Counted from the first letter of the stretch, positions 35,507-44,333 are shown. The stretch is DNA of 64,000 nt from Sphingomonas sp. BK580 (GCF_014194975.1 NZ_JACIAY010000005.1:1-64000); one strand, 5' to 3'. Numbers and translations: made by a program. Notes: a model not told the origin generated them from the letters alone.

Positions 35507-35850
35507 TGCACGAAGAACGGACGAACCTGCTGACGGAAACGATCGCGCGCTCAAGCAGGTCGCCCCTGCTCGTCGTGCCCGCGCCGCGAAGCGGCCAGCC
35601 TTCCCGAGCAAAAAGTTAGGCTTACGGTGACAGTTTTTCAAAATGGCCGTTCGACATCCCACCGTCGCGCTAGTCGGAAGGCGCCACCTTCCGCCGTCGC
35701 TCCGAAAGGACACGAAATGATCACCGCGAATGCTCTTCCTACAAACTGCTGGTCTCGAACACCGCTCACGTCAGCGGATGTCTGCGACGGGCGTGAACCT
35801 CTCCACGCGCGGGTCGGAGGCGACAGCACGCCTCGTAACTCCGCGTCCAG

Positions 35851-35929
35851 CTTAGCTGAACACTTAGATGAACATCTTAGGTCGTATAACCGGGGTTATG
35901 CGACCCCGCTCTTCCATGAACGTGTTCAT
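35851..35929. repeat. repeat cluster before recombinase operon (arm/operator-like sites)
   Basis: Within 79 bases: two tandem 12-base direct repeats CTTAGCTGAACA and CTTAGATGAACA (35851-35874) followed by a third CTTAG; a 12-base near-perfect inverted repeat GGTCGTATAACC/GGTTATGCGACC with a 2-base spacer (35880-35905); and ATGAAC-GT-GTTCAT (35916-35929). The core TGAAC occurs in several of these. The layout resembles recombinase arm sites or a transposon end with autoregulatory operators. The start codon at 35946 with AGAGGAGG follows. Confidence 0.6.
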
Positions 35930-35945
35930 TTAAGAGGAGGTCGCT

Positions 35946-37220
35946 ATGAGCGGGCTTAAGGCGCTCGATGTGGACTTGTCTGAAGACGCCGAGCGCGTTT
36001 GCTACGCTGTGGGTCGCTACGATCGCGCCGGGGCAAAAAGCGCCCTTCTGGATTGCGGAGCTGCGGAAGCTGACGCCAAGGCAGAGACCGCACTCGTCCC
36101 GGACGGATTCCCCTTTGTGTTCGACGTCGAGACAGGTGAGCCTCTGCACGCCGTAACTGCCTACCTGCTACGCAGTTGGTCGAGGCCGAAGGCCGGCCTG
36201 CAGGGCACGAGGTCGCTGAACACCGCCCGAGCCCAAGCATACGATATCTGCCAATTTCTGGAGCATCTGGACCACTACGGGCGTGACTTCAGCGCCATCG
36301 ATCAGGCGATAGTCGACAAGTTCGCCGAGAATCAGTCGCGAGTCGCAAGCTTGCGCACGGGCCTGACGCTCAGCGCGTCGTCGATCCGGCGACGGGTTGT
36401 ACACGTCAGAGGCTTTCTCGAATCTCCCGAGTTCCGCACGATCGGATCTTCGAACGTAAACGGCAAGCTGGTACCGATCGGTGGCCGCGTCGCGGCTCCC
36501 ACGATCCATCCGCTAACGCCTGCCGAGTGGGAGGTGGTCGCGGAGCAGCTCGGACCTCTACCCAGCGAGGCGCGCCAAGGCGAAACCAGCGTGGCGCGCT
36601 TGGTTGCCGAATGGTCGCTGTTGACCGGAGCTCGCCGAGTGGAGGTCCTAGGCCTCACCCGCTCGATGCTCGAACCCATCAATCGTGCCGCGTCGTCCTC
36701 GGGTCAGTCTGCGGTCGTTCTGCGCCTCATCAAAACGAAGGGCGGCGTTCCTCGCAACCTCTGGGTTCATCCGGATCTTGTCAAAGAAACGGAGATCTAT
36801 CTGAAGAATGAGCGGCGACGCGCCCTCGCTGGAAGGTCGGCACAAGCGGAAGAGGCTCTCTTCGTCTACCCGGCGGTCTCTCCTCGACATGGCGCTCCGG
36901 TCCAAGCAGAAGCCGCCTCACGCTGGTTTCGATCCGCGGTGGACAAGGCGCGTCTTCAACGTCGCACGATCGACGGTTCCGCGAGCGCTCGCCGCTTCGT
37001 ATTTCATGATCTTCGCCACACCTACGCCGTATGGACCTACGTCGCACTGCAAAGGTCAGGCGTCCAGAGACCATGGAAAATTATTCAAGCCAGGCTTGGA
37101 CATCGGCTTCTAGAGACTACCGAACGGTATTACCTATCATTCATCGAGGATCATGAGCAGGAGATAAGCGATCTTCTAAAGAATAGGTTTGATTCCTGGA
37201 TTATTTCAGATGAAGATTAA
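35946..37220 (+). CDS. tyrosine recombinase 1 (TnpA-like)
   Basis: 424 residues, start ATG with AGAGGAGG 5 bases upstream. A SAM-like N-terminal DNA-binding region (SLNTARAQAYDICQFLEHLD) leads to the catalytic domain with all expected residues: Arg in LLTGARRVEVLGL, Lys in LIKTKGGVP, HxxR in FHDLRHTYAVW, His in ARLGHRL and the nucleophile Tyr in TERYYLSF. It should cut and rejoin DNA for element insertion and excision. Overlaps recombinase 2 by 11 bases. Confidence 0.9.
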   Translation: MSGLKALDVDLSEDAERVCYAVGRYDRAGAKSALLDCGAAEADAKAETALVPDGFPFVFDVETGEPLHAVTAYLLRSWSRPKAGLQGTRSLNTARAQAYDICQFLEHLDHYGRDFSAIDQAIVDKFAENQSRVASLRTGLTLSASSIRRRVVHVRGFLESPEFRTIGSSNVNGKLVPIGGRVAAPTIHPLTPAEWEVVAEQLGPLPSEARQGETSVARLVAEWSLLTGARRVEVLGLTRSMLEPINRAASSSGQSAVVLRLIKTKGGVPRNLWVHPDLVKETEIYLKNERRRALAGRSAQAEEALFVYPAVSPRHGAPVQAEAASRWFRSAVDKARLQRRTIDGSASARRFVFHDLRHTYAVWTYVALQRSGVQRPWKIIQARLGHRLLETTERYYLSFIEDHEQEISDLLKNRFDSWIISDED

Positions 37221-39036
37221 GACATCAGCAGCACGGCAGCGCGCCGAGCTTGCAGACCGCCTGGCAGCACCTTCAAGCGCCTTCGACGTTCGTCACGATG
37301 GCGAAGAGCTGACGATGCTCATCCCAGATCCGGCAACCGGTCGAGAGCGATCAATTTTCATCAGCCGCTTCGCCGTCGCAGTAAATCTGATGATGCCGCT
37401 GGCCCGCGGCTTGCACCTCTATGCAGGATCTCGCAACGTCGCAAGCATACGCTCCGTGATAGCGCTGTCGAAACAGCTTGGGTCAGGCCTAATCCTGTTC
37501 CTCGAAGAAACCGATCGCAGAGAGATCTCGCTCGCCGGGATAGACAGGACATTTCTGCTTGCCTTCCGCAACTGGCTGAACGCGACCACGAACGGAGCGG
37601 CCAGATTCAAGCCCAACACCCGCGCCGCGTACTTCAAGGCCGTAGCGCAGGTGCTCGAGCATCTAAGAACCGACTCCATGCTTGGTGAGTCGGTGATCGA
37701 CGCCAACGAGATGCCTTCGCACGGAGTTCAGAAGCGAGAGAGAAGTATAAAGGAGGCCGACGCGGATCTGCTTGAGCACGAGCTCCGCTCGATCGTCAAG
37801 TCCGCGGGCAGGGCTGTGCGGGGCATCTCCGAGCGAGTCCGCGCGGACCTCAACTTAGATCACAGCACATCCCACGTCTCGCAATTGGCCCTTCAGCGAA
37901 GAGCCGCCGTGGCGGAGGTGAGAGTGCATCTTCTGCAGGGTCGTGGTTCTTGGACGACGATCCAGGGAGTAGACCCCGGCTTGGCGCAGCGGATCCTGGA
38001 TCTCGGCCGCGAAGAGATCATGCGATCAGCGCGTCCTGAGCCGGAAGAACTCGTCCCGTTCATCGTGCTCTTCACTATCGCGTTCCGCCTCAACGGCGGA
38101 GTGCTGATGTCAGCGAGGCGATCCGGCTTCGAGGTGCGTTCGTGGATAGGCGGCGAGCGCGCCTTCCTCACGGCGTACAAGCCGCGAGCACGACGCCGTG
38201 TGACCGCGTCGGTGGCCGTAAGCGACGACCCCACCAACCCGGCCGAGATGATGAAGCTCCTGGACGAGTGGGCAAAGCCGCTCAGGCGGCTAACGGGCAG
38301 TTTGACGCTCTTTCAGTTCTGGAGCCCGAACATACCGCATGGCCCCGCGATCAGCGTCGATACGGTCGCACGCCCAGACGTTGAAGCGACGTTGAACAGC
38401 GCCCTCCGCCGCTTCCTCGCAAGGACCGCGGACCACGTCGACGGCGTGATCGACGCGAGCGACATCACCTTCTCGCGCATTCGGAAGGCGGTGCTTGATC
38501 TCGCCCATGTCGTATCGAGGGGTGATCTCCTCATGGTCAAGGCGGCCGCAAACCACACGTCGGCGCAGACCACGAGCGATCACTACGTGACTGCCGCAGG
38601 CATGGCGCGCGAGGACGAGGCACTTGCGCGAGCCATGAACAGCCACGCGCGGATGATCGCCACGAGAGGATCGTTCGACCCTCGCCGCCTTACCGACGAG
38701 CCTACCGAAGCGTGCACCCCCGGGTGGAACTGCACGCGAGGAGCAAAGCCGTCATTCGACGGATCTCGTGGCGATCAGCAATGCCTTGCTTACGGCAGAT
38801 GCCCGGTGTGCCGCCACGGTTCCATCGACTTCTCATCGCCACGAGCGTGCGCTCAGGCCCACCTGCTCGTGGACGCGATCGAGCGCGCTATCGAGAGCAT
38901 GCCTCCGGCATCGTGGCACGCTCAGCTCGCGCCGATCCGCAACCATCTCCTACGCGTCGTCCTGAAGGAGTTCGCAAGCGGCGTTCATAAACAAGCGCGC
39001 GCCCTCGAGCTTCCAGCTTTGCCGAGTCCAGAATGA
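37210..39036 (+). CDS. tyrosine recombinase-like protein 2 with zinc-type C-terminus
   Basis: 608 residues from ATG 37210. The N-terminal half has a SAM-like core-binding pattern (FRNWLNATTNGAARFKPNTRAAY). The catalytic region is degenerate but visible: SRIRKAVLDLAHVVSRG, KAAANHTSAQTTSDHYVT (the His and Tyr region). A C-terminal Cys cluster (ACTPGWNCTRG, QCLAYGRCPVCRHG) probably binds zinc. It corresponds in place to Tn554 TnpB. Whether it cuts DNA itself or helps recombinase 1 cannot be said. Overlaps recombinase 3 by 4 bases. Confidence 0.75.
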   Translation: MKIKTSAARQRAELADRLAAPSSAFDVRHDGEELTMLIPDPATGRERSIFISRFAVAVNLMMPLARGLHLYAGSRNVASIRSVIALSKQLGSGLILFLEETDRREISLAGIDRTFLLAFRNWLNATTNGAARFKPNTRAAYFKAVAQVLEHLRTDSMLGESVIDANEMPSHGVQKRERSIKEADADLLEHELRSIVKSAGRAVRGISERVRADLNLDHSTSHVSQLALQRRAAVAEVRVHLLQGRGSWTTIQGVDPGLAQRILDLGREEIMRSARPEPEELVPFIVLFTIAFRLNGGVLMSARRSGFEVRSWIGGERAFLTAYKPRARRRVTASVAVSDDPTNPAEMMKLLDEWAKPLRRLTGSLTLFQFWSPNIPHGPAISVDTVARPDVEATLNSALRRFLARTADHVDGVIDASDITFSRIRKAVLDLAHVVSRGDLLMVKAAANHTSAQTTSDHYVTAAGMAREDEALARAMNSHARMIATRGSFDPRRLTDEPTEACTPGWNCTRGAKPSFDGSRGDQQCLAYGRCPVCRHGSIDFSSPRACAQAHLLVDAIERAIESMPPASWHAQLAPIRNHLLRVVLKEFASGVHKQARALELPALPSPE

Positions 39037-41219
39037 AAATGCCCACCACTCAGGAACTTGTGGTTCAGCGTGACGCCTTCGACCTGTCCGATCCCAGTCG
39101 ACCTGTCTCGTCAAGAAGCAGGTGGAACGACAAGGTGTGGCGTCTCGACATGACCTACGTCGGGGCACCTAGCCATGGCGCGACGCTGCCATGGCCGACC
39201 GACATAGATCCCGAACTGGTCGAGCTGTTCAAAAAGGTCGTCTGGTCCTCGCTGGTGCAGCCTGCGGAGCGGGCACCTGCCACGAGAACGCTTGCGAACC
39301 AGTCTTCCGGCATGCTGATCCTCGGTCGGTACATGACCGAATTCGAGTATTACGATCTCATCGATTTCGACGTGACAGCCGTCAGATTTCTGCAGCGCAA
39401 CCTTCGGGATCTTGCGAGCCGCATCGATGAAGCCGAGTACATGGATCAAGGCGGGGCAGACGACGATGGCATTGCCGCAGCGGACAGATCGACGCACCAG
39501 CATCAGGATCCATCGGCGACGGATCATTACACCCGCGGCCGACTCTCCTTCACCGTCGTGGATACCGTCTTCAACTTCATCGCCCTCATCTATAGACAAA
39601 GACGAGTGCTTCGCTTGCTTGGCGTCCACGTCGGTGACGAAGATCCGCTGGACGGCCAGACGGCTCGGAGCTGGACGCTCGGTGTCCGCGCGCCCGGTGT
39701 GCCGGCGAAGTCTCCCCTCCCGGACGAGATCGCCTTGCCTCTCATGATCGCCGCAGATCGACTGCTTGGGGCGCCTGCTGACGACGTGCTCAAGCTGCAG
39801 AAGGCAGCCCTTCGAGCGCTCGCGCGCAGAGAGGTCGCTCCCACGCGGAAAACACTTCGCATGGGCGGCACGGACCTCCTCGACGCATGGCGCTTCGCGA
39901 TCCTGAACGGTGAGACGACTCCATGGCACCCAACGCTGCCGATCCATGATGAAGACGGTGGTCCACTGCCGCTCGCCGAGACCCTACGCGATCTGATCGA
40001 GACGATCCGCGACGCCTGCGTCCTCACGCTCCTTCAACTAACCGGAATGCGCATCGGAGAGATCGTCGCGCTCCGAGCCGGCTGGCAGCCTGAGGCGCCG
40101 CTCCCTAGCTGCATCGTGAAGAGACGGAGCGCCAGCAACGACCGCGATCTGTTCTACGCGGAAAGCATCGTCAACAAAGGTCGAGACGTTCCGGAACGTG
40201 AGACGTGGCTGCTGGGCTGCTGCGCCGCGGGCTCGAAGGCGATCCCCACCCCCGTCCGTGCGATCATGCTCCTAGAGGACCTTCTTGCACCTTGGCGCGC
40301 CTTGCTGACGGTCACCGACGGCTCCCTACCTCTAATCGTCTCGTTCTACGGAGCGAAGACGCTCCCTAGCCAGTCGTCCCATGTAAGTCACCCGACCGTC
40401 ATCTCCACTTCGAGGAACGTCCGGCTTCTATACTCTCGGCTGCTGGAGTGGCAGGATCTGCCCGATATCGCGGAAAACGGAGACGAACTTATCGAGTACA
40501 AATCCCGAAGAGGTATGAACATCTCCTGCTCGCAGTGGCGCAAGACCTTCGCAGCCAACATCGCTCGAACCGACACGAGGCTTCTGAACGCGCTCAGACG
40601 CCATTTCAAGCACATGCATCTTGCGACCACCGAAGGCGACTACGTCGGACGGGACGTCCGTGTCCTCGAGGACGTTGATGAAGCCCAGCTGCAGCAGACC
40701 ATGACCTTCCTTCGAGCTCAGACCAGACGCCCCGGTCGAACGATCGGCAGGACGGGCAGCATAGTCCAACGCAACCTCAAGCGGATCCGCCTGCTGGAGG
40801 AGGCCGGTCATCCGCAACTCGGGAAAGACATGATGGAGGTTCTCGTCGCCACCGACGTCCGGCTTCTACACGCGGACCACGGCATCTGCGCCATAACGGT
40901 ATCACCCACGAAGGCCAGATGTCATGAGCTCGCCAGGAGCGTGAGCTTTCTCAACGACAGGCCGAGCTTCAGCTACCAGCGCCCGGAGATCTGCGCGGGC
41001 TGCCGATGCTTCGTAGCCGACCAGAGCCATCTTCCATACTGGAGGACCAGATTTCTGCAGAACAATGCGGCAAAGCGAGCGCACCATCGATCGCCAGACG
41101 GCGGCCCTGCCAAGGTCTTCGAGATGAAGGCGAGGCAGGCCTGGAGAGTGCTACGGTCCCTTCGAAGCAGGCAAGCGCGGGACGTGCAAAGCGGCCAATC
41201 TGCGAAGTCACCTGAATGA
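39033..41219 (+). CDS. large tyrosine recombinase-like protein 3 with zinc-type C-terminus
   Basis: 728 residues, ATGA overlap with the gene before and after. The catalytic domain carries LTGMRIGEIVALRAG (Arg of box I), SQWRKTFAANIAR (second Arg) and HFKHMHLATTEGDYVG (His and Tyr region). A C-terminal tail has HxxxC-like and Cys motifs (KARCHELARSV, EICAGCRCFVADQSH), probably a zinc site for DNA or partner binding. The protein is longer than known RIT recombinases (300-420 residues), and closer in size to large GMT or Tn554-type partners. The exact family assignment is from pattern only. Confidence 0.75.
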   Translation: MKMPTTQELVVQRDAFDLSDPSRPVSSRSRWNDKVWRLDMTYVGAPSHGATLPWPTDIDPELVELFKKVVWSSLVQPAERAPATRTLANQSSGMLILGRYMTEFEYYDLIDFDVTAVRFLQRNLRDLASRIDEAEYMDQGGADDDGIAAADRSTHQHQDPSATDHYTRGRLSFTVVDTVFNFIALIYRQRRVLRLLGVHVGDEDPLDGQTARSWTLGVRAPGVPAKSPLPDEIALPLMIAADRLLGAPADDVLKLQKAALRALARREVAPTRKTLRMGGTDLLDAWRFAILNGETTPWHPTLPIHDEDGGPLPLAETLRDLIETIRDACVLTLLQLTGMRIGEIVALRAGWQPEAPLPSCIVKRRSASNDRDLFYAESIVNKGRDVPERETWLLGCCAAGSKAIPTPVRAIMLLEDLLAPWRALLTVTDGSLPLIVSFYGAKTLPSQSSHVSHPTVISTSRNVRLLYSRLLEWQDLPDIAENGDELIEYKSRRGMNISCSQWRKTFAANIARTDTRLLNALRRHFKHMHLATTEGDYVGRDVRVLEDVDEAQLQQTMTFLRAQTRRPGRTIGRTGSIVQRNLKRIRLLEEAGHPQLGKDMMEVLVATDVRLLHADHGICAITVSPTKARCHELARSVSFLNDRPSFSYQRPEICAGCRCFVADQSHLPYWRTRFLQNNAAKRAHHRSPDGGPAKVFEMKARQAWRVLRSLRSRQARDVQSGQSAKSPE

Positions 41220-41683
41220 GCCGGCCCAAGAGGAACGAGCAGATCGCGGCCGATCTTCATGGCGCGATCGATGCGCTTGTCGAGGAGGGAAAGGAGATCA
41301 CCTTCGCGAACGTGGCGAAGAGGTCCGGCCGCGCTAGGGGGCTGATTTCGGGCCGAGCGGCACGATACGAAGACGTTCGCGTCCGCATACAACTTCTTAC
41401 CAAGCCTAAGCACGCCGAGGCGGCGCCCCCGCCCGACGTCCGCGGAAGTCGGGACCGATCGCTGATTAGGGAGCTCACAGCGGAGAACGAGGCGCTTCGG
41501 CGCGAGAATCAGCGCCTTGCGGCCATCGCAAAGGGTTTGCGGAACGGCATCGTCGCGAGAGCGGCCGCGACGGCGCAGGCGGATTTGGGCACCTCCGAAA
41601 GTCAGATGGCCGATCTGGAGCGAAGACGTGCCGCCCGCGCGGCGCGGCGCGCTTCGACCGCATCAGCGGAGCCAATCAAGTAG
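41216..41683 (+). CDS. small TnpC-like coiled-coil protein
   Basis: 155 residues. A winged-helix-like N-terminus (EITFANVAKRSGRARGLISG) is followed by a coiled coil around residues 82-105 (LIRELTAENEALRRENQRLA) and a basic C-terminus. Tn554 TnpC and the small third protein of related trios share this layout (HTH plus coiled coil). It overlaps the recombinase 3 stop by 4 bases (ATGA) and the tail of the opposite-strand gene at 41663 by 21 bases. It probably assists or orients recombination. Confidence 0.65.
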   Translation: MSRPKRNEQIAADLHGAIDALVEEGKEITFANVAKRSGRARGLISGRAARYEDVRVRIQLLTKPKHAEAAPPPDVRGSRDRSLIRELTAENEALRRENQRLAAIAKGLRNGIVARAAATAQADLGTSESQMADLERRRAARAARRASTASAEPIK

Positions 41684-42010
41684 AGCGGGATCGATCTCGT
41701 CCTGCTCCTCTTCACTGGGGTCGACACTTCGATTGATCAAGATCGAGGTCGCAGCGATTCGCAGGTTCATCGCTGCTGCTTCGACGTAGATCGATGCCGT
41801 CAGGTGGTCGTCCGCCTGCAGCCTGGCCGGCAGGTCGGAGAGGTTCGTCGATGCGGCGAGAAGGCTCCGCGCGATAACGGCGTTGTCGGCCTCAGCGTCG
41901 GCCAGGATGACATTCTCGTCCGCGAACCGGACGAAGGCGATGCGCGCCGGAGCGTCCAGCATGATCCGGGGAATGGCAGCCCGCTCATCGGTGGCCGTCC
42001 TTCGTGCCAT
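41663..42010 (-). CDS. hypothetical protein
   Basis: 115 residues, mainly helical (RAAIPRIMLDAPARIAFVRFADENVI, AVIARSLLAASTNLSDLP, SIYVEAAAMNLRIAATSILI), with an acidic end (DPSEEEQDEIDPALLDWLR). No recognised domain. Converges with the recombinase module (21-base tail overlap), so it may lie in the sequence just outside the transposed module or be cargo. Confidence 0.55.
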   Translation of the reverse strand: MARRTATDERAAIPRIMLDAPARIAFVRFADENVILADAEADNAVIARSLLAASTNLSDLPARLQADDHLTASIYVEAAAMNLRIAATSILINRSVDPSEEEQDEIDPALLDWLR

Positions 42011-42186
42011 CGTCAACTCTCCAATTGGAACCGCGCAGGGGTGGGCGAGGTCCGGACCAGGTCCGACCTCCCGTGCGCGCGTCGCGCCGTTCCGAGACGT
42101 GATGGTGTCCGATCCTGTCGATTCGGCAGCTCCGTTGCCGCCTCGCTCAAGCGCTACCTCGCGGCCGCATCTAGCCTGCCCCGGCT

Positions 42187-43080
42187 TCAGCCGGAGTAGC
42201 GGGTACGCCAATCCCGCCTCGTCCTTTCCGGACATCGCAGGGCGCCGTAGATTTCGAGAGTGGCCCATTCCTCCGTGGCTTCGAGATCGGCGTGATCCAC
42301 TTCGATCGACCACACGCGCCGGCTTCGATCCCAACGCCACCCTCTCTCCCGAAGGATGTCCTTCTTGCCGAAGGGAGCGTCCGTCGCCTCGAGAAGGTAC
42401 GTGTCCCGTCGGGCTCGTTCCAGCATGAGCGTCGCGACGCTCGGACCTGCCGACGGTCGATGATCTAGGATGTGGAGGAGCGCGGTCACGTCGACGGTGG
42501 CGCGGTGAGGCTCGTAGAACCAGCCCATCTCCATCGCGAGATGCTTGAGCTTGCGGGCCTCGAACCCCAGACCGCCCCAATCCACATCGGCGAGGCTGCA
42601 GGCCCACGCACAGCCGGCGATCTCGGGCAGGCGTCGTTCGAGGAAGGGCCGGTCGAAGGCGGCGTTGTGCGCCACCACGAAGTCGCAGCCCAGAATGGTC
42701 CCCACCGCCTCCCCATCGGGGATCGCCCTCCCCTTGACGTCCTCGTCGCGGATGCCGGTAATCCCGGTGATCTCCGCGGAGATGGGTTCCCCCGGGCATT
42801 CGAACCAGCCGCGGGGCTCGCCGGTCTCGACGATCCTCCCGTCCTGGTCGACCCCGAAAGCCTGCATCCCCAATTCGATTATGCTGTGGCGGTCCGGATC
42901 GCGGCCGGTCGTCTCCACGTCGATCGCTACGCCCGTGCACACCGCGCTGCGCCAGCCCGCGTGTCCCGGCCGGTCCATGGTGCGCATGCGGCGGAGCACG
43001 CGGAAGTCGGGATGACGGTCCAGCGCCTGAGCGACGAGCAGGGCGGGCGCCGGCACGCTCATGAGGCCATCGACGGTCAC
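42187..43080 (-). CDS. DnaQ-like 3'-5' exonuclease
   Basis: 297 residues from GTG 43080, overlapping the stop of the preceding gene (GTGA). The DEDD exonuclease motifs are visible: Exo I VAIDVETTGRD near residue 52, the Exo II segment VVAHNAAFDRPFL and Exo III HRATVDVTALLHIL. The C-terminus (LREKGWRW-like: LRERGWRWDRSRRVWSIEV) resembles a DUF-type winged domain. It is like the epsilon subunit but stands in a small operon with a membrane protein, so it is likely an accessory DNA nuclease, possibly used in DNA repair or element biology. Confidence 0.85.
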   Translation of the reverse strand: MTVDGLMSVPAPALLVAQALDRHPDFRVLRRMRTMDRPGHAGWRSAVCTGVAIDVETTGRDPDRHSIIELGMQAFGVDQDGRIVETGEPRGWFECPGEPISAEITGITGIRDEDVKGRAIPDGEAVGTILGCDFVVAHNAAFDRPFLERRLPEIAGCAWACSLADVDWGGLGFEARKLKHLAMEMGWFYEPHRATVDVTALLHILDHRPSAGPSVATLMLERARRDTYLLEATDAPFGKKDILRERGWRWDRSRRVWSIEVDHADLEATEEWATLEIYGALRCPERTRRDWRTRYSG

Positions 43081-43535
43081 GCCACCACCCTCTGGCGCAG
43101 CACGACCAGAAGCCCGCGGAAGGCGGGTCCGTCGGGATCGATCGCGGCGGCGGCGAGCAGGTCGCCCGTCTTCTCGCTCACCAGCCACACTGCCACGGGG
43201 TCGAACTGGTCGAAGCCGCTACGAACGTCCGCGAGCGCCGCGACCCCTCGACCGCAATGGCGCGCCACGCACGCGCGCAGCTCGTCCTGGTCGCGCACCA
43301 CCGCGCCCACGAAGAAGGCGGTCACGAAGCCGGCTACCGAGACGATCGCGGTCGCCGACATGAGCCGTGGCGCCCCTTCGCGGCCGTCAGGGCCGGCACC
43401 TACGGACGGTGCGGGCTTCGGGGCATGATGGCGGACCCGGCGCGAAGGGTCGGGGTCACAGCAGCCCGGGATCCAAGGCGGCATCCGGCGGGGGCGGTCG
43501 TCGATCGCGATCGATCCTTTGGCAGCGTACGTCAT
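43077..43535 (-). CDS. hypothetical membrane-anchored protein
   Basis: 152 residues; start ATG with AAAGGAGG 6 bases upstream, the strongest ribosome-binding site in this part. A hydrophilic, Pro/Arg/Cys-rich N-terminus (PWIPGCCDPDPSRRVRHHAP) is followed by a membrane helix near residues 62-80 (IVSVAGFVTAFFVGAVV) and a soluble C-terminal part (ELRACVARHCGRG). Coupled by overlap with the exonuclease downstream. Function unknown. Confidence 0.6.
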   Translation of the reverse strand: MTYAAKGSIAIDDRPRRMPPWIPGCCDPDPSRRVRHHAPKPAPSVGAGPDGREGAPRLMSATAIVSVAGFVTAFFVGAVVRDQDELRACVARHCGRGVAALADVRSGFDQFDPVAVWLVSEKTGDLLAAAAIDPDGPAFRGLLVVLRQRVVA

Positions 43536-43577
43536 CAGGCGCCTCCTTTGGACGCTGAGATGGAGGCTCCCGCGATT

Positions 43578-43605
43578 ATTTCAATAGTTCAGCGAGGATT
43601 GAAAT
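43578..43605. promoter_or_regulatory. inverted repeat ATTTCAAT-N12-ATTGAAAT
   Basis: A perfect 8-base inverted repeat with a 12-base spacer, AT-rich in GC-rich surroundings, 43 to 70 bases before the membrane-protein start at 43535. It is placed to act as the operator of that operon, perhaps for the double-HTH regulator encoded next to it. Confidence 0.6.
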
Positions 43606-43685
43606 GATATCAGCGCCAGGGGATCTTGGCTTAGGGCCTGACCGATCCCGGCGCCCCGGCCACTCCACGGTTGCGGTGGCCCATC

Positions 43686-44150
43686 CTACTCTGGATCCTC
43701 TCCTCGGAGAAAGGCAACCAGCTCGTCGTAGTTGCGGAAGTTCAGCACCCTCGCGAAGTCCGTCGTGAGCAAAGGGCTCGCCAGCACGTCGCGGTGTCCC
43801 TGCTCCAGCCGCCATAGGGTCGGAGGACTCTTGCCGAGAAACCGGGCGACTTCGCCGAGCCTCAAGCCGATCTCACGCCGCCGGTCCCGAAGGCGACGGC
43901 CGAGGACGGAGTCCAGCGATCCGGCAGGACGAGCTTCGACGAGGGTACCCGGCGGTGCATCCAGCGCCTTCTCGATCAGCTCGAGCGTCTCGCGGCGCAT
44001 CGGCGCTCCGCTCTCCGCCCGCATGACAGTCCGCCGCGACAGTCCGACCCTGTCAGCGACAGCCCTTTGCGACATCCCGCGGTCGCTCCTGAGACGTTTC
44101 AGGGTGCCGCCGACGTCCTCACGGGAAAAGGCTTCTTCCTGATCGGCCAT
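43686..44150 (-). CDS. HTH regulator with two XRE-type domains
   Basis: 154 residues from ATG 44150 (an in-frame GTG at 44165 would add five residues). Two helix-turn-helix regions: residues 14-57 (LKRLRSDRGMSQRAVADRVG, LSRRTVMRAESG) and 85-125 (LRDRRREIGLRLGEVARFLG, KSPPTLWRLEQGHRD). A TTGACC -35-like box (44179-44184) sits 17 bases before a poor AAAATT -10, so transcription may start at the ATG, giving a leaderless message. A phage-type or element-borne repressor is likely. Confidence 0.8.
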   Translation of the reverse strand: MADQEEAFSREDVGGTLKRLRSDRGMSQRAVADRVGLSRRTVMRAESGAPMRRETLELIEKALDAPPGTLVEARPAGSLDSVLGRRLRDRRREIGLRLGEVARFLGKSPPTLWRLEQGHRDVLASPLLTTDFARVLNFRNYDELVAFLRGEDPE

Positions 44151-44165
44151 GTGACAATTTTTCAC
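44151..44165. promoter_or_regulatory. GTGA-N7-TCAC operator-like repeat
   Basis: GTGACAATTTTTCAC overlaps the predicted -10 region and start of the double-HTH gene; it may be an autoregulatory site. A near copy (GTGACAGTTTTTCA) lies at 35627. Confidence 0.35.
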
Positions 44166-44333
44166 GATCGCGGTACCGGGTCAAGCGAAGCTGCTAGTTG
44201 GAAGAAGAGGTGGAGCCGGACGAGCCGAAAGGAGATCGAGGATGAAATGCGACAAGTCTTTCGGCCGGCGCCGTTCGACCCAATCGACGCGATGCGCGCA
44301 CAACCCGCAGTCGACCGAACGGCTGCCAGCTAG

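Larger units (their letters stand above)
35467..35945. other. 479-base leader region of the recombinase operon
   Basis: No convincing gene. It contains the stem-loop at 35480-35506, a GTGACAGTTTTTCA sequence at 35627-35640 that recurs with one change at 44151, and a dense repeat cluster at 35851-35929. The recombinase operon promoter must lie here. Confidence 0.5.
35851..41683 (+). mobile_element. recombinase-trio mobile element module (Tn554/RIT/GMT type)
   Basis: Three overlapping tyrosine-recombinase genes followed by a small coiled-coil gene, all translationally coupled (11-, 4- and 4-base overlaps), preceded by a repeat cluster. This is the architecture of Tn554 TnpA-TnpB-TnpC, recombinase-in-trio and Gamma-Mobile-Trio elements. 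True ends were not found; the feature covers only the recombinase module. Confidence 0.7.
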
